Below are positions 7,869 to 16,975 of a stretch of DNA of 64,000 nt, piece by piece. Origin of the DNA: Kurthia huakuii LAM0618 (GTDB lineage: Bacteria > Bacillota > Bacilli > Bacillales_A > Planococcaceae); NCBI RefSeq assembly GCF_000505545.1, contig NZ_AYTB01000008.1:248001-312000 (forward strand), read 5' to 3'. A model generated the notes under the pieces. It had not been told where the DNA came from. It did not search any database and saw nothing but the letters and a program-made list of their open reading frames with translations. Both the position numbers and the translations under genes were made by a program. Position 1 is the stretch's first letter; each line of letters opens with the position of its first letter.

Positions 7869-8060
7869 CTATCGTTCCTTATTCGGTGCATCATTTTTAA
7901 TAACAATGCCTCCAATTAATAATAAAACGATGCCGATAATACCACCGATTAATTCTACCGTACCAAATTGATCGTGGCGGATATAATTCACAACAAAATT
8001 ACCACCAAAAATAATAAGCATAATTAGGCCAAGTGAATTTAAAAATTTCTTGTTCTTCAT
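7869..8060 (-). CDS. small two-TM membrane protein of unknown function
   Basis: The 63-residue product begins with a short basic stretch (MKNKKF), then has two hydrophobic segments at about 8-26 and 36-54, the second rich in glycine and isoleucine. It ends in a charged tail (KNDAPNKER). GAGGTGAC lies 5 nt before the ATG, which supports translation. No family is recognised. The frameshifted nhaC-like gene lies next to it on the same strand. Confidence 0.6.
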   Translation of the reverse strand: MKNKKFLNSLGLIMLIIFGGNFVVNYIRHDQFGTVELIGGIIGIVLLLIGGIVIKNDAPNKER

Positions 8061-8114
8061 GTTGTCACCTCATCGTTTTCTATTGTACTAAAGATAATGA
8101 AAATGACAAACGAT

Positions 8115-9433
8115 TTACAGTGGCTTCAATGCGGGTATTGCACGCTTTTTCATATAAAATGAACGAATGATTCCAGCAAGCGGTAATAAGTATAAATAAC
8201 ATGCAAATAAAATACTTGCTACCGGTGCATCAACAGCCGCTAATGGCACTGCACAGGCAATAGACCACGGTACAAGTGGTGGGATGACAATTGCCGTATC
8301 CGCTAGCATACTCGCTGTTTTTTTATCATCATGATAAATGTCTTTATTTAATTGATAGGTTAACATAACGGCGAGCGTCTGATTACATGAAATCATGACC
8401 GCTACAATCGCTACAATCGTTCCGGTAAAGAAATTGGTCGTTTTATGTGCCAATGCCTCTACACTATGCTGAATGCTTTCTAGCATATTCGTGCCATTGA
8501 AAATGCCAAAGTAGGACGATGATAGGCAAATGATAGCGATAACATTCACCATCGATAAAATGCCTCCACCATCAAGCATCGCACCTAATTGTAGATTATC
8601 TGCGATATAGCCGCTCCAAAGTGTTGCTGCAATATCAGTGAACGACATTTTTGAACAACAACACAAATAATAATTCCTGACAGAATACTAATGAGCATTG
8701 TCTGTTTAATTTTTATTTTCAATAGCAGCAACACAAAAATAAGGGCAGCTGGTATTAACGTATAGCCATTTAACACAAAGCTATCAGCGAAAATAGCTGT
8801 AACATGCGTAGTTTTTGCCTCTGGCGTATGAATGAAACCTAATACGATATAAATCGCACTCGTCAGCGCAAACGGAATGGCTGCTGTTTTAATCATTTGG
8901 CGAATATGCTCAAATAATTTCATATGCGTCAATTCGCAGACAAGCAGCGCACTTGTCGACATCGGTGAACAACGGTCGCCAAAGTAAATACCTGATAAAA
9001 TCGCACCAGCAACAAATAAGGGGTTTTCCCCCATTACATTGCCGATTGTCATACAAATAACACCAATCGTTGCCACAGTACCGAAAGCAGTACCCGTTAA
9101 AACGGATACAAGGCAATTGAGTAAAAAGACGACAATAATAAAAATCGCCGGCACAAGGAATCCCGTTGCAACATCAATAATCATTGGAATGGTCCCAGCT
9201 GCACGCCAAATGCCGGTCATCATGCCAATAAGGATAAAAATAAATAACATGCCTTTAATTTGACGAATGCCTTGCCATGAAAAGCGCAGCATCTCATGTA
9301 CAGCATGTCCTTTTTTTAAGCCATACATAAAAAAGAGCATATAGCCAAACACAAGTGCCAGCAAAATCGATTGATTGAATGCGACACAAAGCAATAAGCT
9401 ACATGCAAATAATCCAAAAACAACGAACTCCAT
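8115..9433 (-). pseudogene. NhaC-family Na+/H+ antiporter, frameshifted
   Basis: Two overlapping frames together make a protein of about 439 residues with the hydrophobic profile of NhaC/MleN-type antiporters. The first part (from the ATG at 9433) has the family region FGDRCSPMSTSALL; the second runs from MSFTDIAATLWSGYIADN to KPL. They join if one base is added to the run of five T at 8649-8653 (AAAAA on the coding strand). The break is a homopolymer deletion: a real mutation, an assembly error, or slippage. As read, the antiporter loses its last 40 percent. Family calls rest on motifs only. Confidence 0.75.
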
Positions 9434-9545
9434 CTCTCACACAGCTTTCTTGCATTTTTTTCTGACGTAAGTTTAACGATGTCACGTCGCTTGTGCAAGG
9501 CGATGTGTGTGTTTGTTGCAAATTAAGTCATAATTCATACAATTT

Positions 9546-10460
9546 TTAGGATTCGCGCACCTGAAGTAAAACCTTGCCGTCATGGTTACCTGCCACCAGC
9601 ATGTCATGTGCTTCACGCGCACCGGTTGCTGTAAATGGTAAAACTACAGGCTCACGTACTTGAAGCGGCAGATCGATAAGTGCATCCATCGCTTCCTTGT
9701 CGGTCATATCTTTTGTACGCTGTCCGTCAATAAGTTGAACTGAGCGTGTTGTATGTGGTAAGCCTGTGAGCCCAACAAAGCGTGCACCATCCTTTGCATA
9801 GCGAATACCCGCTTGACCTCCCTTACCAAGTAAGGACGCATCAATAATAATATCCGCTATCCCGTCGAAGGCAGCTTCATCTTGGTGATAATCGGCAAAA
9901 TCATCTGCACCAAGCCCGCGTACATACGCTTCATTGCGCGCACTCGCGACCGCAATAATATGTAAGCCCATTTCCTTTGCTAATTGAATGGCAAAGCTCC
10001 CAACGCTCCCCGAGGCGCCTAAAATAGCGACCGTTTCACCCTGCTGTGCTTTTGCAAAGCCATGCAGTGCCCAATAAGCCGTGACAGCCGTATGCGAAAA
10101 ACTTGCGGCCTGTGCTGTCGTTAAATATTCAGGCTTTAAAAACGTATGGCTCTGCCCAGCCGCAACATATTCACCATAGCCGTTGCGTGCCGTTTTCGCA
10201 ATTACAATATCATCTATTGAAAATGCTGTGACAGCTTGCCCTACTGCAACAATTCGCCCTACAACCTCATTCCCTGGCACATAAAATTGTGTTAATGGCG
10301 TATTCGCAAAATCGCCGCGACGCACCTCAACATCATATACATTCACCGCTGTATAAAGCGTTTCAACCAATACTTGCTTTTCTTTTGGCACAGGTACCGC
10401 GATATCGCGCTCCTCTAGTACCGATGCATCTCCATACGTCTCAAATCCAATTACCTTCAT
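9546..10460 (-). CDS. zinc-free MDR alcohol dehydrogenase / quinone oxidoreductase family
   Basis: The 304-residue protein has the GroES-like N-terminus (MKVIGFETYGDAS) and a nucleotide-binding motif (AILGASGSVGSFAIQLA, about residue 148-164). The zinc ligands of true alcohol dehydrogenases are missing, so it fits NADPH-dependent quinone or enone reductases. Substrate is unknown. The ATG at 10460 is supported by AAGGAG 9 nt upstream; a longer frame to 10496 has no such site. It appears to be transcribed alone. Confidence 0.85.
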   Translation of the reverse strand: MKVIGFETYGDASVLEERDIAVPVPKEKQVLVETLYTAVNVYDVEVRRGDFANTPLTQFYVPGNEVVGRIVAVGQAVTAFSIDDIVIAKTARNGYGEYVAAGQSHTFLKPEYLTTAQAASFSHTAVTAYWALHGFAKAQQGETVAILGASGSVGSFAIQLAKEMGLHIIAVASARNEAYVRGLGADDFADYHQDEAAFDGIADIIIDASLLGKGGQAGIRYAKDGARFVGLTGLPHTTRSVQLIDGQRTKDMTDKEAMDALIDLPLQVREPVVLPFTATGAREAHDMLVAGNHDGKVLLQVRES

Positions 10461-10554
10461 GTTTATCAGCTCCTTGCTGTTCTCTTTCCAATTCATGTAA
10501 AAATTAAACCATTTATGCTTTAGCCTATGCTAGCTCGGGTACTAATAACTAGAT

Positions 10555-10616
10555 AGGAGCATTCCTGTTAGAAGGATTTTCAAGTCTCTGAAAATCCTTC
10601 TAACAGGAATGCTCCT
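10555..10616. repeat. perfect 28-bp inverted repeat
   Basis: Arms 10555-10582 and 10589-10616 are exactly complementary over 28 bp with a 6-nt loop (AGTCTC). There is no T-run on either side, so it is not a standard terminator. It lies in the 378-bp gap between two divergently transcribed genes, the only other recognisable item there being the promoter at 10775-10804. Confidence 0.9.
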
Positions 10617-10774
10617 TTGTAAAGAATAAATAAATGAATTTTTCATTAGTTCACCTCATCCTCTATACTATCAAATTACAGACAAAAAAGTGCTTAAAAT
10701 CCATATATTTGAAAAAATAAAAAGTAAAAAGATAGCAGGTTCTTCCCTGCCATCGCAACCGCTCCTTTTCAGAT

Positions 10775-10804
10775 TTCGCTTTTTTTAGCCCGCTTCTGTA
10801 TAAT
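10775..10804 (+). promoter_or_regulatory. sigma-A-like promoter of the TPR gene
   Basis: A -10 element TATAAT (10799-10804) has a weak -35 (TTCGCT, 10775-10780) 18 bp upstream. It is 35 bp before the TPR-protein start codon. Confidence 0.5.
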
Positions 10805-10838
10805 AAGAAAGACTACATAATTGAAAGGTTTTGAGAAC

Positions 10839-12020
10839 ATGTCAAACGTTGAAAAACTACTTTCTGGCGCGCGCGACCTCATGCATCAAGCGCGTTTGAA
10901 TCAAGCTATTAATATGTGTACAGCGGCGATTAAAGAAGAGCCGGGCAATAGCCAAATCTATCGCCTACTCGGAGAAATCGCTTATGCAATGGACAATAAA
11001 AACTTAGCGATTGCAGCCTATTTATCTGCACTACATATCGAAATTGCGAAAGTCGAGCATTACGGCTTAACCGAGCAAACCTTACCAATGTATGAGCGCA
11101 TTCCAGATGATTTAAAGGCGCAACTTCCGGTCAAAGGAGCTTTCCTTCTTTATTACGATACGAATACATTGCGTAATTTAGCTCATGCGGTTGCCGATTT
11201 TGACGACAATGCGTTAAATGAAGAAGCACAGCTACGCCTCTACAAGCAATTGTATCGTTACAGCTTAATGCAAAATGTTGAGAGCTACAAAGCATTATTA
11301 GCGGAAAATGATTTAACAGAAGCGGATTATATGGATGCTGAAGAGTCCTTTTATATTCCAATCGGTAATGAGCTTGCACAAGCATGGCTGCGCTTTGATG
11401 AAATTGGTAGCTTAGACGTTGGGCGCCTGTATTTCGGTACAGAGCCTGCCGGTAAAGAGCAAGCGCCACCGAAAACTGATGAAAATTTAGAAGCGGTCAA
11501 TAAATTATATGGCACGTTATTTAGCCAATTGATGCAATTCGTCGATCCCGATAGCGTTCAAAAGGAATATACGGCGATGCTAACGGGCGAAAAAATGACG
11601 ATGACGGGGAAAGAAGCGGTTTATGAGCATTCTTTACTGCAAAAAATGGCGTCGTTAACAGCGAAACAAGGGATGCTTCTAGAGCTTTTAAAAGAATTTG
11701 TGCGCACAAAAGAAGCATATACAACCGATGCCCTCGATGAAAAATTAGCAGAAGCTGAAAAACAAAGTATGTCGTCGTACAATCAAGTTATTCCGATGCT
11801 AAAACAAATGTATCAAGGCTCCGAACAAGAGCGCGTCGCACAGCTAGAGCGCGACTACAAATTATATTCATTCACAAACAGTCTCTTAATGGACCTTGTG
11901 ATGATGTTAAATGATAATAGCGCACTTTTAACGCGTCTAGCAATCGTATCACCAGAAATAAATGCCAATATCGTGCAACAATATTGCGGGTACTACTTAA
12001 GCGAAATGTTTCCAGCCTAA
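10839..12020 (+). CDS. TPR-repeat protein of unknown function
   Basis: The 393-residue soluble protein opens with a tetratricopeptide-like pair (about residues 1-65: LLSGARDLMHQARLNQAINMC, then IYRLLGEIAYAMDNKNLAIAAY). The remainder is helical and acidic without a recognised domain and contains no membrane segment or signal peptide. Such proteins are usually scaffolds. The start ATG at 10839 has GAAAGG 10 nt upstream; a TTG at 10821 is in frame but has no site. It is a single-gene unit with its own promoter and a strong terminator. Confidence 0.8.
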   Translation: MSNVEKLLSGARDLMHQARLNQAINMCTAAIKEEPGNSQIYRLLGEIAYAMDNKNLAIAAYLSALHIEIAKVEHYGLTEQTLPMYERIPDDLKAQLPVKGAFLLYYDTNTLRNLAHAVADFDDNALNEEAQLRLYKQLYRYSLMQNVESYKALLAENDLTEADYMDAEESFYIPIGNELAQAWLRFDEIGSLDVGRLYFGTEPAGKEQAPPKTDENLEAVNKLYGTLFSQLMQFVDPDSVQKEYTAMLTGEKMTMTGKEAVYEHSLLQKMASLTAKQGMLLELLKEFVRTKEAYTTDALDEKLAEAEKQSMSSYNQVIPMLKQMYQGSEQERVAQLERDYKLYSFTNSLLMDLVMMLNDNSALLTRLAIVSPEINANIVQQYCGYYLSEMFPA

Positions 12021-12064
12021 ACAAAAAGAGAACGATTCCTTTTAACAGGACGTTCTCTTTTTGT
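12021..12064. terminator. bidirectional terminator between TPR gene and yqeY
   Basis: Perfect 14-bp stem (ACAAAAAGAGAACG / CGTTCTCTTTTTGT) with a 16-nt loop lies between convergent genes. Confidence 0.9.
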
Positions 12065-12074
12065 TTTGCGGTAG

Positions 12075-12503
12075 TTAAGAAATAAGTGCTTTAACGACTT
12101 TTGCCATCGTTTTCCCATCTGTTTTACCGGCTAATGCAGGTTTCGCAATTTTCATCGCGACCCCCATATTCATACCAGCTGTAATACCTGCGGCTGTTAG
12201 AGCATCTGCCACTTCTTGTTCAGATAATTGCTGTGGTAAAAACGCGGTTAAGATGGCTAGCTTGCGTTTTTCATTCGCAATTAAATCATCACGACCTGCT
12301 TGCTCTGCCCCTTCTAGCGCTTGTTCTGTTTGTTTTACTTCGCGCTGGATAATCGCGATCTCATCTTGCTCTGAAACGGGTGCTCCTTGTTCTTTCGCCT
12401 GTAAATCAATGGCTGCCTTGACAAGTTGTAGCACTCCTTTTTTTAATGAATCTTTGTCACGCATTGCTTGTTTTAATTGTTCAAATACAGCATTTTTAAT
12501 CAT
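12075..12503 (-). CDS. yqeY: GatB/YqeY-domain protein
   Basis: The 142-residue protein is a full-length YqeY: an N-terminal helical part followed by the GatB-like C-terminal domain (FLPQQLSEQEVADALTAAG, then GVAMKIAKPALAGKTDGK). The domain resembles the tRNA-binding tail of GatB, and some role in tRNA-dependent amidation or tRNA quality control has been proposed for the family. The ATG at 12503 is preferred because AGGAG lies 9 nt upstream; another ATG at 12512 abuts that site. It follows the MFS gene by 12 bp and is probably co-transcribed. Confidence 0.92.
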   Translation of the reverse strand: MIKNAVFEQLKQAMRDKDSLKKGVLQLVKAAIDLQAKEQGAPVSEQDEIAIIQREVKQTEQALEGAEQAGRDDLIANEKRKLAILTAFLPQQLSEQEVADALTAAGITAGMNMGVAMKIAKPALAGKTDGKTMAKVVKALIS

Positions 12504-12515
12504 GCCAATCATCTC

Positions 12516-13823
12516 CTATGATTCTATTGTAGCACTTTTCGGTACACGCACAAAGAGATGTACAACTAAACCAATAATCGTTAGTACAAGTAATGAACCA
12601 AGTGCCGCGCGACTTGCGACTGTTCCATAGTCTTTTAGCAATAAGGTAATCGTGCCATAAAGTGCAGGGCCAAAAATTGACGACACCTTTCCCGAAAATG
12701 CAAACAAACCAAAAAATTGTCCTGTTTTTTCCGGTGGTGATAGCTGAATAATAAGCGTGCGCGATGTTACCCAAGTCGAACCGAGTGACACACCAAACAA
12801 TGAGCCGGCAATCCAAAACATCCATTGTGCGCTAGCAAATACCGCAATTAATAGTGCCGCAATCATAATAATGCACACAAATGTCACCGCGCGCTTTGCG
12901 CCAACAGCTTTCGTAATATTGCCAAAAACGAGTGAACCGATAATCATTGAAATCGTACTCACTAAATACAATGAAATAAATTGTCCTGATGTAAAGCCTA
13001 CTACAATGGTCGCATACACCGCCATCATCGCAATGGCTGTTTGCAGCGCATCGTTAATGAAAAAATACGCAATCATAAACGTGAAGATGGCCTTGTGCCG
13101 CTTCATATCTTTTAATGTCGCCACAATATCTTTATAACCCGTAAAAAATGGCAGACGCTCGGCTTTTGGCTTTGGCTTATCTTTTAGCATGAAAAATAAA
13201 GGCAACGAAAATAGTAAAAATAATAGTGCGGTTGGAATAAACGTATCGACATTGCTCCATTTCAATGAAATTGGATACACCGATAGCCCGATTAATGTCC
13301 CGACGCCGCCAAGTGCGACACCGTAACCCGAAATAAGCGGGATTTCTTTTTCACTCCCGAGGTCTGGTAGCATCGAATCATAAAAAACGAGACTCGAATT
13401 GTAGCAAAACTTCGCAAAAACATAGGCGATAACAACAAGTGCCAAGCTCATCGGCACACCAAATAATGTGCTATCAAACGTCATGTTGCCAAAGACGCCC
13501 ATTAATATCGTAAACCCTACCGCAAAAAGCGTAAAATTCATCGTATAGCGTTTTTTCAAACCGGTACGATCGACGAGTACACCATAAAGTGGGGAACAAA
13601 TGACGAGTAAAATACTCGCAATCGCATTGGCATACGAAATAAATGTACTCGCTACTTGCTGCTTCACTTCATCGGTGCCGAGCGTATCATTCATATAAAA
13701 TGGGAAGAAAATCGTATTAATATTCGACGAAAAAATCGTATTCGCCAAATCAAATAGTGCCCATGCGAAAATTGGCATTGATAAATAAAGCTGTAGTGCC
13801 TTACGCGGCTCTTGCTGTTGCAT
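12516..13823 (-). CDS. MFS transporter, UMF1/Atg22-like (YxiO-type)
   Basis: The 435-residue protein has about 12 hydrophobic segments and the UMF1 hallmark near the N-terminus (FAWALFDLANTIFSSNI). A major-facilitator motif (LYGVLVDRTGLKKRY) follows the second segment. A cytoplasmic loop with KDKPKPKAERLPF divides the two halves. In fungi the family exports amino acids from vacuoles; the bacterial substrate is unknown. The ATG at 13823 has AGGGAG 8 nt upstream. yqeY follows directly. Confidence 0.85.
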   Translation of the reverse strand: MQQQEPRKALQLYLSMPIFAWALFDLANTIFSSNINTIFFPFYMNDTLGTDEVKQQVASTFISYANAIASILLVICSPLYGVLVDRTGLKKRYTMNFTLFAVGFTILMGVFGNMTFDSTLFGVPMSLALVVIAYVFAKFCYNSSLVFYDSMLPDLGSEKEIPLISGYGVALGGVGTLIGLSVYPISLKWSNVDTFIPTALLFLLFSLPLFFMLKDKPKPKAERLPFFTGYKDIVATLKDMKRHKAIFTFMIAYFFINDALQTAIAMMAVYATIVVGFTSGQFISLYLVSTISMIIGSLVFGNITKAVGAKRAVTFVCIIMIAALLIAVFASAQWMFWIAGSLFGVSLGSTWVTSRTLIIQLSPPEKTGQFFGLFAFSGKVSSIFGPALYGTITLLLKDYGTVASRAALGSLLVLTIIGLVVHLFVRVPKSATIES

Positions 13824-13849
13824 TAACATCACTCCCTTTTCGGCCTAAA

Positions 13850-13877
13850 AAGAGGTTGCCCAAACGGACAACCTCTT
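13850..13877 (-). terminator. terminator after trpG
   Basis: A 9-bp stem (AAGAGGTTG/CAACCTCTT) ends just before the trpG stop region. The minus strand gives a T-run (TTTTT region at 13847-13851). Confidence 0.75.
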
Positions 13878-13881
13878 CTCT

Positions 13882-14469
13882 TTAAATGTGAACATGGCTT
13901 ACGCGCTTTAAAAATGCTTCGACCATTGCGGCCCCTTCACCCGTTCCAATTGATTCTGGGTGATACTGCATCCCATAAAGCGGATAATCGCGGTGGCGAA
14001 GTGCCATAATTTCACCGTCATCTGACGCGGTCGCCGTAACGATTAATGATGGCGGTAATGTTGCTCGGTCAATGACTAATGAATGATAGCGCATAACTTG
14101 TGGTGCTTCGGAAACATTCGCAAATAAATCTTCGCGTGAGTGAATCGACAGCGTTGAAAATTTCCCATGCATAATTTGACCAGCGCGGACAATACTTGCG
14201 CCAAATGCTTGTCCAATCGACTGATGGCCAAGACAGATACCTAATATTGGAAACTCCTGATACAGCTCGCGAATGACTTCAAGTGTCATCCCGGCATCAT
14301 CCGGTGTCCCCGGCCCAGGTGATAAAATAATCGCTTCTGGCTGCATCGTGCGAATCTCATCAAGCGATATGGCATCATTGCGCACAACTTGTACTTCTTT
14401 CCCAAGTGCCGCAATTTGTTGATATAAGTTGTACGTGAATGAGTCATAATTATCAATTAATAAAATCAT
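13882..14469 (-). CDS. trpG: anthranilate synthase glutamine amidotransferase (component II)
   Basis: The 195-residue class I amidotransferase has the nucleophile Cys79 in LGICLGHQ, the oxyanion region SPGPGTPDDAG, and the His-Glu pair in QYHPES near residue 170. It supplies ammonia from glutamine to TrpE for anthranilate synthesis. Its ATG overlaps the TGA of trpE by 4 bp. In many Bacillales the same subunit (PabA) also serves folate synthesis; control by a Trp T-box favours a tryptophan role. No other trp genes are in the window. Confidence 0.92.
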   Translation of the reverse strand: MILLIDNYDSFTYNLYQQIAALGKEVQVVRNDAISLDEIRTMQPEAIILSPGPGTPDDAGMTLEVIRELYQEFPILGICLGHQSIGQAFGASIVRAGQIMHGKFSTLSIHSREDLFANVSEAPQVMRYHSLVIDRATLPPSLIVTATASDDGEIMALRHRDYPLYGMQYHPESIGTGEGAAMVEAFLKRVSHVHI

Positions 14470-15863
14470 GCGTCCTGCACCTCCAATAATGCCTTTGCTT
14501 TGTTGATGGTTTCTTCGTATTCGTTTATTGGAACCGAATTATATACAACGCCGGCGCCGGCTTGGACATGTGCCTTGCCTTTTGTGACGACCATCGTACG
14601 AATAGCCAGCGCCATATCTAAATCACCTGATATAGATAAATACCCAACCGCCCCGGCATACACACCTCGTTTTGCTGATTCTAAACCGTTAATAAGCTGC
14701 ATCGCGCGGATTTTTGGCGCGCCCGATACCGTCCCTGCCGGTAGTGTCGTCTGCAACACATCGATTGGGTGCACATCGTCGCGCAATTCGCCGGTTACTT
14801 CAGACACGATGTGCATGACATATTTATAGCGCTCAATGTGCATATATTTATTGACGTTTACCGTCCCGACTTTTGCGAGGCGTCCGATGTCGTTGCGTCC
14901 TAAATCAACAAGCATGCGGTGTTCTGCAAGCTCTTTTTCGTCATGTAATAGCTCGGTTTCAAGTGCTGTATCTTCCGCTTCGGTTTTTCCGCGTTTACGC
15001 GTCCCCGCAATCGGATTTGTTGTCACAAGGCGGTCATTAACTTTTACAAGGCTTTCCGGTGACGTCCCTAAAATCGTATAGCCATCAAAATCTAAATAAT
15101 ACATATACGGCGATGGATTGCTGAGGCGTAGCTTACGATATAAACTCATTGGATCCCCGTTAAATGGTGCTGAAAAACGTTGCGACAACACAATTTGGAA
15201 AATATCCCCGCGCTTAATATGCTCTTGGCCTTGCTTGACCATATCACAAAAATGTTCTTCGGTAATTGATGATGAAAAGGTTAAATCCCCCGGCTCTTGT
15301 GGTGCAATTAGCATTGGATGCTCGATTTGATGAATCATACTATCGACGATATGCTCAAGCTCCGTTGTTGTTTTGCCTTCGTTAAATAAATCGATAGCGA
15401 CAACCGATAATTTTTGCAATAAATGATCAAACACAATGAAGCGGTCAAAAAATAGTAAATGCATATCGGGCATCTCTAATTCATCATCTAATACGTCGCC
15501 GATTTGTTCGTGATAAAATGCTGTTTCATACCCAATATAGCCAATCGCCCCACCATAAAATGAAAATGGTAATTGCCCTACATTTCCTGGAATCAACTGC
15601 CGCACGACATCAAAGGCATTTGCTGTTTGTTGCACACGCGTCCCGTCCGCTTCAACAACGACGACTTCCTGTGCTGTTGAAATTAACTCTTTCACCGGAT
15701 TCGCCGCCACAAATGAATAGCGCCCGCTTTCTTCATGCTTCGCGCTTGATTCAAATAAAATCTTTTTCTTGCCGTACAACGAATGATATAGCGAAATCGG
15801 TGTTACCATGTCTCCTGGAATATCTTTCTGAATAAAAACAAACTGTCTCTGCTCTACTGTCAT
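14466..15863 (-). CDS. trpE: anthranilate synthase component I
   Basis: The 465-residue protein has an N-terminal region with the tryptophan-site motif (LFESSAKHEESGRYSF, about residue 35-50) and the chorismate-binding C-terminal domain. That domain contains GDIFQIVLSQRF, PIAGTRKRG, VDLGRNDIGR and LPAGTVSGAPKIRAM. It converts chorismate to anthranilate using ammonia from TrpG. The start has AGAGGA 9 nt upstream. A Trp-specific T-box and promoter lie immediately upstream, so the pair answers to tRNA-Trp charging. trpD, C, F, B and A do not follow, so the pathway is split in this genome. Confidence 0.94.
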   Translation of the reverse strand: MTVEQRQFVFIQKDIPGDMVTPISLYHSLYGKKKILFESSAKHEESGRYSFVAANPVKELISTAQEVVVVEADGTRVQQTANAFDVVRQLIPGNVGQLPFSFYGGAIGYIGYETAFYHEQIGDVLDDELEMPDMHLLFFDRFIVFDHLLQKLSVVAIDLFNEGKTTTELEHIVDSMIHQIEHPMLIAPQEPGDLTFSSSITEEHFCDMVKQGQEHIKRGDIFQIVLSQRFSAPFNGDPMSLYRKLRLSNPSPYMYYLDFDGYTILGTSPESLVKVNDRLVTTNPIAGTRKRGKTEAEDTALETELLHDEKELAEHRMLVDLGRNDIGRLAKVGTVNVNKYMHIERYKYVMHIVSEVTGELRDDVHPIDVLQTTLPAGTVSGAPKIRAMQLINGLESAKRGVYAGAVGYLSISGDLDMALAIRTMVVTKGKAHVQAGAGVVYNSVPINEYEETINKAKALLEVQDA

Positions 15864-15913
15864 ATGTTTCCATCCTCTCTAAACTGTCTCTGCTCGTTCA
15901 TAGAGAAATCCAT

Positions 15914-16178
15914 AAAAAAAGCCCTCTACAGCATTCATAAAGAACGCTATAGAGGACGAATAAAATCCGCGGTACCACCTCGATTACAGCTACTACTAGC
16001 TGCCACTCGTACATAACGGTGTACTTGCCGGATTTCCCTACTGTCATTCAAGAAATCACTCCGAGGCCCATTCCAAGCAGACATGCTCTTAGGCTTACAC
16101 TATCCCTAAGTCGCTCGTAGTCATGTGATTGCTTGTACTTTCCCTCATCAACGTGTTCAAACTATCGTGATTGTTGTC
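15914..16178 (-). promoter_or_regulatory. T-box leader, tRNA-Trp specific, upstream of trpE
   Basis: The minus-strand leader holds the invariant T-box TGGTACCGCG (plus positions 15968-15977). A terminator (15922-15955 plus T-run 15914-15920) competes with the antiterminator that would include it. In stem I, CAAGCA pairs with TGCTTG. The loop beyond has AGTA on one side and GAA-TGG on the other, and the TGG is read as the specifier (Trp codon). Uncharged tRNA-Trp should therefore switch on trpEG. Confidence 0.93.
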
Positions 16179-16207
16179 ATTATACAAGAAATTGTCAGAC
16201 ATTTCAA
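16179..16207 (-). promoter_or_regulatory. sigma-A promoter of the T-box-trpEG operon
   Basis: On the minus strand TTGAAA (plus 16202-16207) and TATAAT (plus 16179-16184) are separated by 17 bp, right before the T-box leader. The -35 overlaps the last codons of the upstream PadR-like gene. Confidence 0.8.
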
Positions 16208-16962
16208 TCTAATTTAGCATTTTCTGGTTGACGACAGAATTTCAACATATAGTGCACATAACGACGATTTGTCGTAATTTGATGTGTTAATGACTCGGCA
16301 ATGACTTCAAAAAATTCGTTGCCGCGATCTGTGCCGCGCAGCTCGCGTTTCGTACGGCGCTCATCTGGCCAGCGCCCAACGATATAATCTTCCTCTTCTA
16401 ATTCCCATGACACATTGTATAAATAGCCATTCGACGGTGCCCAGCCATATTGACTTAACATTTGCTTTTCCACTTCGGCCATCGAAAAAGTTGTGCGCGT
16501 TTGCGCCATGCGGAAAATCATAAAGCGCACGACATCTTTAATCGAAATGAGCTTTGAGAAATAGCTACGAAACTCTTCCGGTAATAAATGATCCGGGCGC
16601 GGTGGCTTGTCACCATTTTTTGTGAGCTCATAATAGAAGCGGTCGAGCACAAGGACGATTTCATAGAAGCGATTGTAATAAAGTTCGCGGTAGCGCTCTA
16701 GGCGAACGCGCCCCATATCCGTAATCGAATAACACACTTTACGGCCTTCTAAATGCGATGATAAGGCCCCTTCCGCTTCGATATTTTTTGCGACGCGTGC
16801 GACATATTCATAGCCGACAGAACGTCCTGGAAATGTATCTAAAAAGCTAAAATAAACTTCGCGTGGATATTTTGGTCCTTTTTGCACTTCATACAAAAAA
16901 TACAACGCAATCGTATCTTTGACGCTAAAACCGACTGCTTGTTGGAATGTTTTCTCCTTCAC
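16204..16962 (-). CDS. PadR-like winged-helix protein (two copies of the fold)
   Basis: The 252-residue protein appears to contain two PadR-type winged-helix regions. One is at about residues 15-90 (YFLYEVQKGPKYPREVYFSF, then a wing with GRKVCYSITDMGRVRLERY). A second is at about 140-235 (DVVRFMIFRMAQTRTTFSMA, wing KRELRGTDRGNEFFE). PadR proteins are repressors; a doubled version acts perhaps as a single-chain dimer. The GTG start at 16962 has GGGGGG 9 nt upstream. It is followed by trpE's promoter and preceded by the subtilase gene 13 bp away, with which it may be co-transcribed. Confidence 0.65.
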   Translation of the reverse strand: MKEKTFQQAVGFSVKDTIALYFLYEVQKGPKYPREVYFSFLDTFPGRSVGYEYVARVAKNIEAEGALSSHLEGRKVCYSITDMGRVRLERYRELYYNRFYEIVLVLDRFYYELTKNGDKPPRPDHLLPEEFRSYFSKLISIKDVVRFMIFRMAQTRTTFSMAEVEKQMLSQYGWAPSNGYLYNVSWELEEEDYIVGRWPDERRTKRELRGTDRGNEFFEVIAESLTHQITTNRRYVHYMLKFCRQPENAKLD

Positions 16963-16975
16963 CGTCGTATCCCCC

